From Deltaproteobacteria bacterium (GTDB taxonomy: Bacteria > Desulfobacterota > Desulfobaccia > Desulfobaccales > 0-14-0-80-60-11), in assembly GCA_021817645.1 (NCBI GenBank), contig JAKAGH010000014.1, positions 1-19,429 of the forward strand: a DNA stretch of 19,429 nt, written 5' to 3'. The translations under genes were made by a program, and so were the position numbers. Positions 1 through 6,338 of the stretch are shown here, piece by piece. The first letter of the stretch is position 1. Every line of letters begins with the position of its first letter. Under the pieces are notes generated by a model. The model did not search any database. It was not told the DNA's origin and worked only from the letters and a program-made list of their open reading frames with translations.

Positions 1-22
1 CAGAGACGCAGAGAGCGCAGAG
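1..22. repeat. Degenerate CGCAGAG repeat at the left edge
   Basis: Two exact CGCAGAG heptamers (7-13 and 16-22) sit 9 bases apart, preceded by a partial copy. The tract resembles the ACGCAAAG/GCGCAAAG dispersed intergenic repeats seen in many bacteria. A related tract in the opposite orientation lies at 6513-6550. The left end may be cut off by the window edge. Confidence 0.45.
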
Positions 23-62
23 TTAATTGATTTTTGACGCTACCTATAATGTTGGAGGACCC

Positions 63-686
63 ATGATCCAAAAAGCCCTGCTGGTGGGGTTGCTGGAAGT
101 CAATTGCTATATCCTGGGGGACGAAGAGACCAAGGAAGCAGTGGTCATCGATCCCGGGGGCGACGAGAACGAGATCCTGGAGGCCCTGAATCACTACGGC
201 CTGCAACTGAAAACCATCATCGACACCCACGGCCACTTCGACCACGTGGACGCCAACCAGCCCCTGAAAGAGGCCACCGGTGCGTCTATTGCCATCCATG
301 AAGCGGACGCGGCCATGCTGGCCAAACCCTCCGCGGAGGCCATGTTCTTCACCGGTAACCGCCTGCGCCTTTCGACCGCGGATATCCTCCTCAAAGAAGG
401 GGATATCCTCAGCTTCGGCAATTACCGCCTGAAGGTGCTCCATACCCCGGGCCATACCCCGGGGGGCATCAGCCTGGTGATGGAAGGCAACACCCTGGTC
501 TACGTGGGCGACCTCTTGTTCCAGGGCTCCATCGGCCGCACCGACTTTCCCGGCGGCTCCTTCGAGGACCTGATCAACGCGGTCAAAACCAAAATTTTTG
601 CCCTGGGCGACAATTATACCGTGTACCCGGGCCACGGCCCGGTCACCACCGTGGGCCAGGAACGGCAGTATAATCCGTTTTTTTGA
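63..686 (+). CDS. Metallo-beta-lactamase fold hydrolase, glyoxalase II-like (YcbL type)
   Basis: A 207-residue cytoplasmic hydrolase of the metallo-beta-lactamase fold. The metal-binding signature is complete: THGHFDH at residues 55-61 (His56, His58, Asp60, His61), His131 in TPGHTPGG, Asp150 in VGDLLF and His191 in PGHGP near the C-terminus. This set, the short length and the absence of a glyoxalase II C-terminal substrate domain fit the YcbL/short glyoxalase II-like group, which hydrolyses thioesters such as S-lactoylglutathione; the true substrate here is unknown. I chose ATG at 63 because GGAGG lies at 54-58, four bases upstream; an in-frame TTG at 27 would add 12 residues but lacks such support. 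The next gene, coaBC, follows after a 158-base gap on the same strand. Family assignment is firm, substrate is inference. Confidence 0.9.
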   Translation: MIQKALLVGLLEVNCYILGDEETKEAVVIDPGGDENEILEALNHYGLQLKTIIDTHGHFDHVDANQPLKEATGASIAIHEADAAMLAKPSAEAMFFTGNRLRLSTADILLKEGDILSFGNYRLKVLHTPGHTPGGISLVMEGNTLVYVGDLLFQGSIGRTDFPGGSFEDLINAVKTKIFALGDNYTVYPGHGPVTTVGQERQYNPFF

Positions 687-703
687 GAGGAATTTGGAGG
701 GAG

Positions 704-730
704 GGGGCAGGGACCTGAGGTCCCTGCCCC
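704..730. repeat. GC-rich hairpin between the hydrolase gene and coaBC
   Basis: GGGGCAGGGACC (704-715) pairs perfectly with GGTCCCTGCCCC (719-730), a 12-bp stem with a TGA loop, followed by C-rich sequence to 752. It begins 17 bases after the hydrolase stop codon. There is no T-run after the stem, so it is not a classical intrinsic terminator; a dispersed palindromic repeat is more likely, though it could still slow or end transcription. Confidence 0.65.
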
Positions 731-844
731 TCCCCCCAAGCCCCCCTCCCCAACCCGCAGATAGTAAAGATTAAAAAGCTTAAGGGATTAGTGGAGTGGG
801 TAACGAGAAAAGGCTGCGGCTCCTTCACCAAAAGGCTTGAAACC

Positions 845-2059
845 ATGACCTATACCGGCAAGCGCATACTTCTAGGGGTCTCCGGCGGCATTGCCGCGTA
901 CAAGGCCGCGGAGCTGGCCCGGCGGCTGGTCTCCTCAGGCGCCCAGGTCAAGGTGGTGATGACCCAAGCGGCCCAGGAGTTTGTCGCACCCCTGACTTTC
1001 CAGGCCTTGACCGGGGAGAAAGTGGCCGCGGCCATGTTCGGCCCCGGCAGCGAACCCCTGGAGCACGTGGCCCTGGGGCAGCAGGTGGCTGCCATCGTCC
1101 TGGCCCCGGCCACGGCCAATCTTTTGGGCAAAATGGCCGCGGGCATCGGCGACGACCTGCTCACTACCATCCTCCTGGCGGCCAATAAGCCCATCCTGGT
1201 CTGCCCGGCCATGAATTGCGAGATGTGGGCCCATGCCGCGGTCCAAGAGAACGTAGCCCGGCTCCGGGCCCGGGGCCTGACCGTGCTGCCGCCGGAGGCC
1301 GGGGAACTGGCCTGCGGGGCCACCGGCTACGGCCGGCTGCCGGAAGTGGAGACCATTCTAGAAGCGCTGGCCCGGCTGGTGAGTCCCCAGGACTTGGCTG
1401 GGCGTAAGATCCTGGTCACTGCCGGCCCCACTCATGAGGATTTGGACCCGGTGCGCTTTTTGACCAACCGCTCCAGCGGCAAGCAGGGCTATGCCCTGGC
1501 CCGAGTGGCCTGGCGCCGGGGTGGGGAGGTCTGTCTGATCAGCGGCCCCACGCTGCTGCCCGTGCCTTACGGGGTGGAGCGGGTGGAGGTGCGGTCGGCC
1601 CGGGAGATGTTGAACGCGGTACTGGATCGCTTTCCCCAAGCCGACGCTTTGCTTATGGCCGCGGCCGTGGGAGATTATCACCCTACGAGCTGCGCCGGAC
1701 ACAAGATGAAGCGGGGCGCCCCGGAATTGACGGTGCACCTGACCCAGAACCCGGACATCCTCAAAGAAGTGGCCAGGCTCAAGAAACAGCAGGTGGTGGT
1801 GGGCTTCGCGGCCGAAACTCGGGACCTGGAGGCCGCGGCCCGGCGCAAACTCGAAGACAAGGGCCTGGACCTGATCGTGGCCAACGAAGTCAACCGGCCT
1901 GATTCCGGGTTTGCCGTCAACACCAATGAGGTGACCATTATCGGGCGGGGGCAGTTGCCGACCCGCCTGCCTCTGCTCAGCAAAGAAGAGGTGGCTGAAA
2001 AGGTGTTGGACCAGGTGGCGGCGCTGCTGCCGGCGGCGCATAAGAGCAAAGGCGTCTGA
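845..2059 (+). CDS. coaBC: CoaBC: phosphopantothenoylcysteine decarboxylase / phosphopantothenate-cysteine ligase
   Basis: A bifunctional coenzyme A biosynthesis enzyme of 404 residues. The CoaB half joins cysteine to 4'-phosphopantothenate using CTP, and the CoaC half decarboxylates the product to 4'-phosphopantetheine with FMN. The N-terminal flavoprotein half (about 1-180) shows GVSGGIAAYK, the catalytic His74 in EPLEHVALG, PAMN at 121-124 and the active-site Cys157 in ELACGATGYGR. The C-terminal half (about 186-400) shows VTAGPTHEDLDPVRFLTN, AAAVGDY (272-278), NPDIL and GFAAET. Length and both domains are normal. The frame is open upstream to an ATG at 791, but the FMN-domain beta strand (KRILLGVSGG) begins right after the ATG at 845 and the extra 18 residues look non-coding, so 845 is preferred. 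The ribosome-binding site there is weak. Confidence 0.96.
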   Translation: MTYTGKRILLGVSGGIAAYKAAELARRLVSSGAQVKVVMTQAAQEFVAPLTFQALTGEKVAAAMFGPGSEPLEHVALGQQVAAIVLAPATANLLGKMAAGIGDDLLTTILLAANKPILVCPAMNCEMWAHAAVQENVARLRARGLTVLPPEAGELACGATGYGRLPEVETILEALARLVSPQDLAGRKILVTAGPTHEDLDPVRFLTNRSSGKQGYALARVAWRRGGEVCLISGPTLLPVPYGVERVEVRSAREMLNAVLDRFPQADALLMAAAVGDYHPTSCAGHKMKRGAPELTVHLTQNPDILKEVARLKKQQVVVGFAAETRDLEAAARRKLEDKGLDLIVANEVNRPDSGFAVNTNEVTIIGRGQLPTRLPLLSKEEVAEKVLDQVAALLPAAHKSKGV

Positions 2060-2129
2060 GCATATTTTTATCAAATAAATTAATAGCCTACTTATTTATA
2101 GAAACGAGAACAACCTTACTTCCCCCTAA

Positions 2130-2154
2130 CCCTCTCCCCCATCGGGGGAGAGGG
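2130..2154. repeat. C/G-run hairpin, copy 1
   Basis: CCCTCTCCCCC (2130-2140) pairs perfectly with GGGGGAGAGGG (2144-2154), an 11-bp stem with an ATC loop. The flanking CCCCCTAACCCTCTCC style is typical of a very common dispersed intergenic palindrome in bacterial genomes. Confidence 0.75.
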
Positions 2155-2212
2155 GATAATAGATGATCTCAAGTGAGTGCTTATATTCTCAATTGAGGGA
2201 GGCTATAGAACT

Positions 2213-2239
2213 CCCTCTCTCCCCGGCGGGGGGAGAGGG
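2213..2239. repeat. C/G-run hairpin, copy 2
   Basis: CCCTCTCTCCCC (2213-2224) pairs with GGGGGGAGAGGG (2228-2239) through 12 pairs, one of them T-G, around a GGC loop. It is followed by CTGGGGTGAGGGGG, the usual right flank of this repeat type. It has the same stem theme as the copy at 2130-2154. Confidence 0.72.
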
Positions 2240-2310
2240 CTGGGGTGAGGGGGGGGGTACTTGGGTAAGTAGATGTAATAACGCAATAAAACGCCACCAC
2301 CACCCCAACC

Positions 2311-2336
2311 TTCCCCCCTCAAAGGGGGAGGGGGAA
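2311..2336. repeat. C/G-run hairpin, copy 3
   Basis: TTCCCCC (2311-2317) faces GGGGGAA (2330-2336) with weaker internal pairing around CAAAGGG. Upstream ACCCCAACC (2302-2310) matches the left flank of the common repeat. It ends 58 bases before the start of the glycosylase gene. Confidence 0.6.
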
Positions 2337-2394
2337 AAGACCAGGCACTTTTTGTCTGATATTTCTGGGACGCCACATTAGCGGGCATGGGACA

Positions 2395-3108
2395 ATGAAA
2401 CCATACACAGAAGACCCGGTGCAGGAACTGCGGGAGTTAACCGAGGCCCTGGAGGACTGGCTGCGCTTTCAGCGGCGGTTGGGATGGCCCGGAACTCCGG
2501 CGGCCCGGGAAACTCCACCCCCGGCGCAGCCCCCGGCAGCGAGCCAGGTTTTAACCCTGAAGGAGATTCGTGCCGAATTAGGGGAATGTAAACGCTGTAA
2601 ATTGTCCCAGGGCCGCCGGCAAATCGTTTTCGGCGACGGTTCGGCCCGGGCTGCGCTGATGTTCATCGGCGAGGGTCCCGGAGAAGAGGAAGACCTCCAG
2701 GGCCTCCCCTTTGTGGGCGCAGCCGGAGGGTTGCTGAACAATCTCTTGAGCAAACTGGGTTTGAGAAGAGAGGAAGTCTATATCGCCAACGTGGTCAAAT
2801 GCCGGCCTCCGGGCAACCGGAATCCGGAGGCGGATGAGACTGAACAGTGCCTGCCTTTCTTGCGGAAACAGATCGAGGCCATCAAGCCCCAGGTGATCGT
2901 GACCCTGGGACGGGTGGCCACGGAGGCGCTGCTGGAGACCCAGACCCCCATCACCCAGTTACGGGGCAAGTGGCAGAAATACGGTAAAATCAAGGTGATG
3001 CCCACCTTTCACCCCTCATACCTCCTGCGGTTTCCCCGGGAACGCCAGAAAACCTGGGAAGACATGCAGCAGGTAATGGAGTATCTGGCCGCGCATGAAG
3101 AGATTTAG
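2395..3108 (+). CDS. Type-4 (Fe-S) uracil-DNA glycosylase
   Basis: A 237-residue DNA repair enzyme that removes uracil, the product of cytosine deamination, from DNA. After a variable Pro/Ala-rich N-terminal stretch (about 32-52), the family-4 core spans about 56-232. The four [4Fe-4S] cysteines are present: Cys65 and Cys68 in GECKRCKL, Cys136 in VVKCRPPGNRNP and Cys152 in EQCLPF, 15 residues apart as is usual. The uracil-pocket motif GEGPGEEED lies at 92-100 and the second active-site motif HPSYLLR at 206-212. The core is a normal length; the roughly 55-residue N-terminal extension is common in bacterial members. The 3' end overlaps the start of the next gene by 14 bases, so the two are probably co-translated. 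The ribosome-binding site is poor, but no better start is available. Confidence 0.95.
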   Translation: MKPYTEDPVQELRELTEALEDWLRFQRRLGWPGTPAARETPPPAQPPAASQVLTLKEIRAELGECKRCKLSQGRRQIVFGDGSARAALMFIGEGPGEEEDLQGLPFVGAAGGLLNNLLSKLGLRREEVYIANVVKCRPPGNRNPEADETEQCLPFLRKQIEAIKPQVIVTLGRVATEALLETQTPITQLRGKWQKYGKIKVMPTFHPSYLLRFPRERQKTWEDMQQVMEYLAAHEEI

Positions 3109-4393
3109 GTTCCTGCTGGCGGGGGTTTTTCTCCTCCTGGCCGTCCTGGCTTCCTGGGGGCCGGGCGCGGAGGCCGCGGCCCGCCGCGTCCTGGTGCTGC
3201 CCGCGGTGGGTTCCATCAACCCGGGGCTGGCGGAGTTCATTATCTCCGGCATCCGCAATGCGGAAACTGAAAAGGCCGAAGCCCTGGTGATCCAATTGGA
3301 TACTCCCGGCGGGTTGGACTCCTCCATGCGGGAGATCGCCCAGGCCATCATCAACGCCAAAGTGCCGGTGGTGGTCTATGTCTCCCCCCGGGGGGCCCGG
3401 GCCGCGTCCGCGGGGCTGCTGATCACCGAGGCGGCGCCCGTGGCCGCCATGGCCCCGGGCACCAATATCGGCGCGGCCCACCCCGTGTCCGTAGGCATGG
3501 GCAAAATGGACAAGGTCATGGGCGAGAAGGTGGTCAACGACATGGTCGCGTATGGCCGGGCCCTGGCCGTGGCTCGGGGCCGCAACGCCGACTGGGTGGA
3601 GAAGGGTATCCGCCAGAGCGCGTCCCTGCCTGCGTCTGAGGCCCTGCGCCTGAAGGTCGTGGATCTGCTGGCCGATGACCTGGAGGATTTGCTGAAAAAG
3701 TTGGACGGCCGTAAGGTGACGGTGGCCGGAAAACCTTATGTGCTGCATACCGCCGGCGCCACGGTCCAGGACATTCCCGAGGGCCTGCGCACCCGGATTC
3801 TGAAAAACATCGCCGACCCCAACATCGCCTTCATCCTGATGATGATCGGCCTGGCGGGACTCTACTTTGAACTGGCCCATCCCGGGGTGGTGTTCCCGGG
3901 GGCAGTGGGGGCATTGTGTCTGCTGTTGGCCTTTTTTGCCTTTCAGACCCTGCCCATCAACTTTATCGGCATTCTTTTGATACTGCTGGCCTTTATTCTC
4001 TTTATCCTGGAATTCAAGATTACCAGCTACGGACTCCTTTCCCTGGGGGGGGTGATTTCTCTATTTATGGGTTCTATGATGCTCTTTCGCCAGGGTGATA
4101 TGGGGGTGGCCATTTCCTGGTGGGTCTTGATCCCCACAGTCCTGGTGATTTCGCTATTTTTCATTACGGTGGCCGGGATCGTCTTCCGCATGCATTTCCA
4201 GCGCTCCCTGACCGGAACTGAGGCGATGGTGGGAGAGCGGGGCGTGGTCTATAAAGCCCTGACCCCCCAAGGACAGGTCTTCTTGCAAGGTGAATATTGG
4301 GAGGCGGTGAGCGAGGAGCCGGTGGCGGCGGGGGAAACCGTGGAAGTACTAGCGGTCGAGAATCTCAAGCTCCGGGTACGCCGGGTCTTGTAA
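3095..4393 (+). CDS. nfeD: NfeD long-form membrane serine protease (ClpP-class, 1510-N type)
   Basis: A 432-residue membrane protein of the NfeD1b class. Residues 1-28 form a signal peptide or anchor ending GAEAAA. Residues about 31-215 are a ClpP/SppA-like serine protease domain with the LDTPGG motif (69-73), the nucleophile Ser105 in ARAASAG and the likely general base Lys145 in GEKVVND. The 40-residue spacing is close to that of the Ser-Lys dyad known from Pyrococcus 1510-N. About five membrane helices follow (roughly 244-260, 264-284, 288-307, 310-332, 341-366), then a C-terminal NfeD OB-fold domain (about 374-432). Family members cut the C-terminal region of stomatin-like proteins, and such a partner is encoded immediately downstream. 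The start overlaps the glycosylase gene. All expected domains are intact. Confidence 0.95.
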   Translation: MKRFRFLLAGVFLLLAVLASWGPGAEAAARRVLVLPAVGSINPGLAEFIISGIRNAETEKAEALVIQLDTPGGLDSSMREIAQAIINAKVPVVVYVSPRGARAASAGLLITEAAPVAAMAPGTNIGAAHPVSVGMGKMDKVMGEKVVNDMVAYGRALAVARGRNADWVEKGIRQSASLPASEALRLKVVDLLADDLEDLLKKLDGRKVTVAGKPYVLHTAGATVQDIPEGLRTRILKNIADPNIAFILMMIGLAGLYFELAHPGVVFPGAVGALCLLLAFFAFQTLPINFIGILLILLAFILFILEFKITSYGLLSLGGVISLFMGSMMLFRQGDMGVAISWWVLIPTVLVISLFFITVAGIVFRMHFQRSLTGTEAMVGERGVVYKALTPQGQVFLQGEYWEAVSEEPVAAGETVEVLAVENLKLRVRRVL

Positions 4394-4404
4394 AAGGAGG
4401 CTTT

Positions 4405-5196
4405 ATGTTCCAATTTATTTCCGGTTCGGCAATGGTCGTCATCATCCTGGTGGTCTTCTTTCTGATGAGCGCCATTAAGATTCTCAACGAATACGAACGG
4501 GGGGTGATCTTCCGCCTGGGCCGGGCCCTGGATTGGGCCAAGGGGCCGGGCCTGATCATCCTCATTCCCATCGTGGATAAGATGCTCAAGGTCAACCTGC
4601 AGTTGGTGACCTATGAAGTCCCGTCCCAGGACGTCATTACCCGGGACAATGTGACCGTCAAGGTCAACGCGGTGGTTTATTTCCGGGTGGTAGACCCCCT
4701 GAAGGCCGTTATTCAGGTGAGGGACTACTATACCGCCACCCAGCTTCTGGCCCAAACTACTCTGCGGAGCGTGTGCGGCCAGATGGAGCTGGATGATCTC
4801 CTGGCGGAACGGGAGAAGGTCAACGCCCAGTTGGCCCAAATCCTGGACGGGCAGACCGAGCCCTGGGGGATCAAGGTCACCCTGGTGGAAGTTAGGTCCA
4901 TTGACCTGCCCCTGGAGATGCAGCGGGCCATCGCCAAGCAGGCGGAGGCGGAACGGGAACGGCGGGCCAAGGTGATCAACGCCGAAGGCGAATTCCAGGC
5001 GTCCCAAAAGATGGCCGACGCGGCCGCGGTCTTGGCCACGGAACCCATGTCCCTGCAACTGCGCTACCTGCAGACCTTAAGGGAAATCGCCGCAGAAAAG
5101 AACTCCACCACCCTCTTCCCCATCCCCATTGATCTCATCACGCCCTTTATCAAGATCGCTAAGAAACTGGAGATCATGGAAGAAAAGAAGGGGTAA
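4405..5196 (+). CDS. Slipin, SPFH/stomatin-family membrane protein
   Basis: A 263-residue stomatin-like protein. Residues 8-26 form one hydrophobic N-terminal segment, followed by NEYERGVIFRLGR (28-40), the hallmark start of the SPFH (band 7) domain, which runs to about 190. A charged, coiled-coil-prone stretch (AKQAEAERERRAKVINAEGE, about 177-196) follows, then a hydrophobic C-terminal segment with SLQLRYLQTL. Such proteins oligomerise in the membrane and are thought to organise membrane microdomains. The gene sits 11 bases after nfeD with AGGAGG at 4395-4400, four bases before the ATG; the nfeD-slipin pair is a conserved two-gene unit in which the protease processes the slipin. The frame is open further upstream inside nfeD, but the strong ribosome site decides the start. 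Confidence 0.94.
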   Translation: MFQFISGSAMVVIILVVFFLMSAIKILNEYERGVIFRLGRALDWAKGPGLIILIPIVDKMLKVNLQLVTYEVPSQDVITRDNVTVKVNAVVYFRVVDPLKAVIQVRDYYTATQLLAQTTLRSVCGQMELDDLLAEREKVNAQLAQILDGQTEPWGIKVTLVEVRSIDLPLEMQRAIAKQAEAERERRAKVINAEGEFQASQKMADAAAVLATEPMSLQLRYLQTLREIAAEKNSTTLFPIPIDLITPFIKIAKKLEIMEEKKG

Positions 5197-5198
5197 CG

Positions 5199-5233
5199 AG
5201 CTGTCAGCTCTCAGCTTGCCGCGGTCAGCTTGA
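5199..5233. repeat. Heptamer tandem repeat (AGCTNNC-like)
   Basis: AGCT occurs at 5199, 5206, 5213 and 5227, all in a 7-base register. The tract reads as five 7-base units: AGCTGTC, AGCTCTC, AGCTTGC, CGCGGTC and AGCTTGA. It begins 3 bases after the slipin stop codon. The first two units also form a small hairpin (GAGCT 5198-5202 with AGCTC 5206-5210). Confidence 0.5.
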
Positions 5234-5258
5234 TGATTTGGTAGTAATTGGTTATCAT
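5230..5258 (+). promoter_or_regulatory. Candidate sigma-70 type promoter
   Basis: TTGATG (5230-5235) and TATCAT (5253-5258) are separated by 17 bases, giving four and five matches to the -35 and -10 consensus. It lies in an AT-rich patch within GC-rich DNA and would drive the three small genes starting at 5440, with a leader of about 175 bases that includes the hairpin at 5350-5372. This is a match by eye only. Confidence 0.35.
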
Positions 5259-5349
5259 TTGAAACCAAAGCCATCAAATTAATGCCTGCAGGCGCGGGAT
5301 AGAACCTGCGTTCCCCATGCCAGGCTGCCGTTAAAGAGATTTTATTGCC

Positions 5350-5372
5350 GGGGCGGACCCAGGTGTCCGCCC
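5350..5372. repeat. GGGCGGAC palindrome, short relative of the 6339-6399 repeat
   Basis: GGGCGGAC (5351-5358) pairs perfectly with GTCCGCCC (5365-5372), an 8-bp stem around CCAGGT. It matches half of the large inverted repeat at 6339-6399 apart from one indel and changes that keep the pairing (CGGAC/GTCCG here, CGAAC/GTTCG there). A second tiny palindrome (CGCAC/GTGCG, 5386-5397) follows. Confidence 0.6.
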
Positions 5373-5439
5373 TTGGATGTCCGCACGCACTGGTGCGACG
5401 TTTCCAAAAACCAAGCCGAAAATCAAGAAGGAGAAAATA

Positions 5440-5772
5440 ATGGCTAAGAAGGAACGCAAGGAAAAGAAGGAAAAACCCCTGGACAAAATGACGGCCACGG
5501 AACTTCGGAAATACGCCCTGGATTTGGGAGAGATTTCCGGCGTCCACGGCATGAACAAGGAAGAACTGCTGGCAGCCGTCAAAGAGGTCAAGGGTATCAA
5601 GGATGAAGGAAAGGCTACGGAGAAGGTGAGCATGCGGGACCTGAAGGAAAAGGCCCGGGAAATGCGCGTCAAGAAGCAGGAAGCCATAACCGCAGGGGAA
5701 TCTCCGAAAAAGATCGAAATCCTGCGCAAGAAAGCCAACCGGATGAAGAAAAGGACGAGAAGGGTGGCGTAA
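5440..5772 (+). CDS. Small basic protein with a Rho N-terminal-like (SAP-like) domain
   Basis: A 110-residue soluble protein extremely rich in Lys and Arg. Residues 1-13 are a Lys/Glu-rich leader. Residues about 16-52 (KMTATELRKYALDLGEISGV, then NKEELLAAV) match the pattern of the Rho termination factor N-terminal helix-extension-helix domain, which binds nucleic acid. The second half is helical and basic and ends KKANRMKKRTRRVA. I infer DNA or RNA binding; it is far too short to be Rho itself and lacks the ATPase domain. The ATG at 5440 has AAGGAG at 5428-5433 with a 6-base spacer; an in-frame ATG at 5377 adds 21 residues but runs back into the repeat region. The HicB-like gene starts 9 bases downstream, so the two are likely co-transcribed. 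Biological role unknown. Confidence 0.8.
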   Translation: MAKKERKEKKEKPLDKMTATELRKYALDLGEISGVHGMNKEELLAAVKEVKGIKDEGKATEKVSMRDLKEKAREMRVKKQEAITAGESPKKIEILRKKANRMKKRTRRVA

Positions 5773-5781
5773 GGAATCCTC

Positions 5782-5964
5782 ATGAAATATCGCGTGGTCA
5801 TCCAAAAGACCCAAGAGGGGTATAGTGTTTCTTGCCCGGGCTTGCCGGGTTGCTGGTCTCAAGGGGACACGGAAACGGAAGCCCTGGAGAACATCCAGGA
5901 TGCCATCCAAGAGTATCTGGCCGCGGTGGCTGCATCGGTCCAAGGCCAGGATGTGCGGGTTTGA
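5782..5964 (+). CDS. HicB-like (UPF0150) small protein, no HicA partner beside it
   Basis: A 60-residue protein with the compact HicB antitoxin fold signature: MKYRVVIQKTQEGYSVSCPG at the start, LPGCWSQGDTETEALENIQD in the middle and an EYLAAV helix. Classic HicB proteins neutralise the HicA mRNA interferase; short stand-alone members without a DNA-binding tail are common and of unknown role. AAGGA (5771-5775) lies 6 bases before the ATG. No HicA-type gene is visible upstream or downstream, so a toxin-antitoxin pair is not supported. Translation stops at QDVRV, slightly earlier than many family members, which usually continue a few residues further. Family membership is clear; function is open. 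Confidence 0.82.
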   Translation: MKYRVVIQKTQEGYSVSCPGLPGCWSQGDTETEALENIQDAIQEYLAAVAASVQGQDVRV

Positions 5965-6026
5965 GTATCGAGGAATTCCTGGAATTGCTGTAACCAGCCT
6001 CAGGAGCATAACAGGAGGTAAAACCT

Positions 6027-6266
6027 ATGTGTCAAATGGGTCACGGTCACGGCCATGGCGGCATGCATGGCCACGGTGGAGGCGGTATGCATCACGGCCA
6101 CGGTGGTTGCTGCGGCGGCCGCATGCCCGGTTGTTGCGGCGGCATGGGATGGCGGCGCTTTATCTCCCCGGCCGAGGAAATGGAGCGCCTCCGGGACTAC
6201 CTGGAAGAGCTGAAGAAAGAGATGGCCGGAGTTGAGGCCCGGATTCACGAACTGAAAGGGAAATAA
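6027..6266 (+). CDS. His/Gly/Cys-rich mini-protein with helical C-terminus (DUF5320-like)
   Basis: A 79-residue protein with a split design. Residues 1-45 are almost entirely His, Gly, Met and Cys (for example GHGHGHGGMHGHGG, then two CCGG pairs), giving about eleven His and five Cys. Residues about 50-79 form a charged amphipathic helix (EEMERLRDYLEELKKEMAG) likely to make a coiled coil. This layout resembles the small DUF5320-type proteins of anaerobes, but I cannot confirm the family by eye. Metal binding (Ni, Zn, Cu or Fe) is a reasonable inference from the residues. It has a strong ribosome site, AGGAGGT at 6013-6019, 8 bases before the ATG. There is no signal peptide or membrane helix. 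It lies 62 bases after the HicB-like gene. Confidence 0.82.
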   Translation: MCQMGHGHGHGGMHGHGGGGMHHGHGGCCGGRMPGCCGGMGWRRFISPAEEMERLRDYLEELKKEMAGVEARIHELKGK

Positions 6267-6338
6267 AAAAGGGGGCAGGGAAGGGCGGACCCCCGCATAG
6301 ATTGGTGTTATGCCGAGCCAAGGGATTTGGCATTTGCT

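Larger units (their letters stand above)
2060..2394. other. Gene-free interval with three C/G-rich hairpin repeats
   Basis: This 335-base gap between coaBC and the uracil-DNA glycosylase gene starts with an AT-rich stretch (about 2060-2110) and then carries three pyrimidine-run/purine-run hairpins, listed separately. Open frames of 61-72 codons here run straight through the repeats and read as low-complexity Pro/Gly/Ser/Arg strings, so I do not call them genes. I see no convincing promoter or classical terminator. Confidence 0.6.

Noticed and set aside
45..50. Perfect TATAAT just upstream of the metallo-hydrolase gene
   Set aside because: Transcription would begin near 57, inside the GGAGG site and only about 6 bases before the ATG at 63, and no good -35 lies at the right distance. 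It is probably chance, unless the message has almost no leader.
2130..2336. CRISPR array
   Set aside because: The three hairpins differ in sequence, spacing and loop, lack regular spacers, and no cas gene is nearby.
2163..2388. Short open frames in the coaBC-glycosylase gap
   Set aside because: They run through C/G-run hairpin repeats and give low-complexity products without a ribosome-binding site.
2990..3880. 296-codon minus-strand frame opposite nfeD
   Set aside because: It is antisense to a well-supported protease gene and reads as His/Gly/Gln/Arg-rich sequence with no family features. The 269- and 310-codon minus-strand frames at 4249-5058 and 5077-6009 are rejected for the same reason.
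5965..6000. Possible frameshifted tail of the HicB-like gene or a HicA remnant
   Set aside because: Another frame reads SIEEFLELL before a stop and a third reads RGIPGIAV, but neither extends into a recognisable HicA or HicB segment, so a broken toxin gene cannot be supported.
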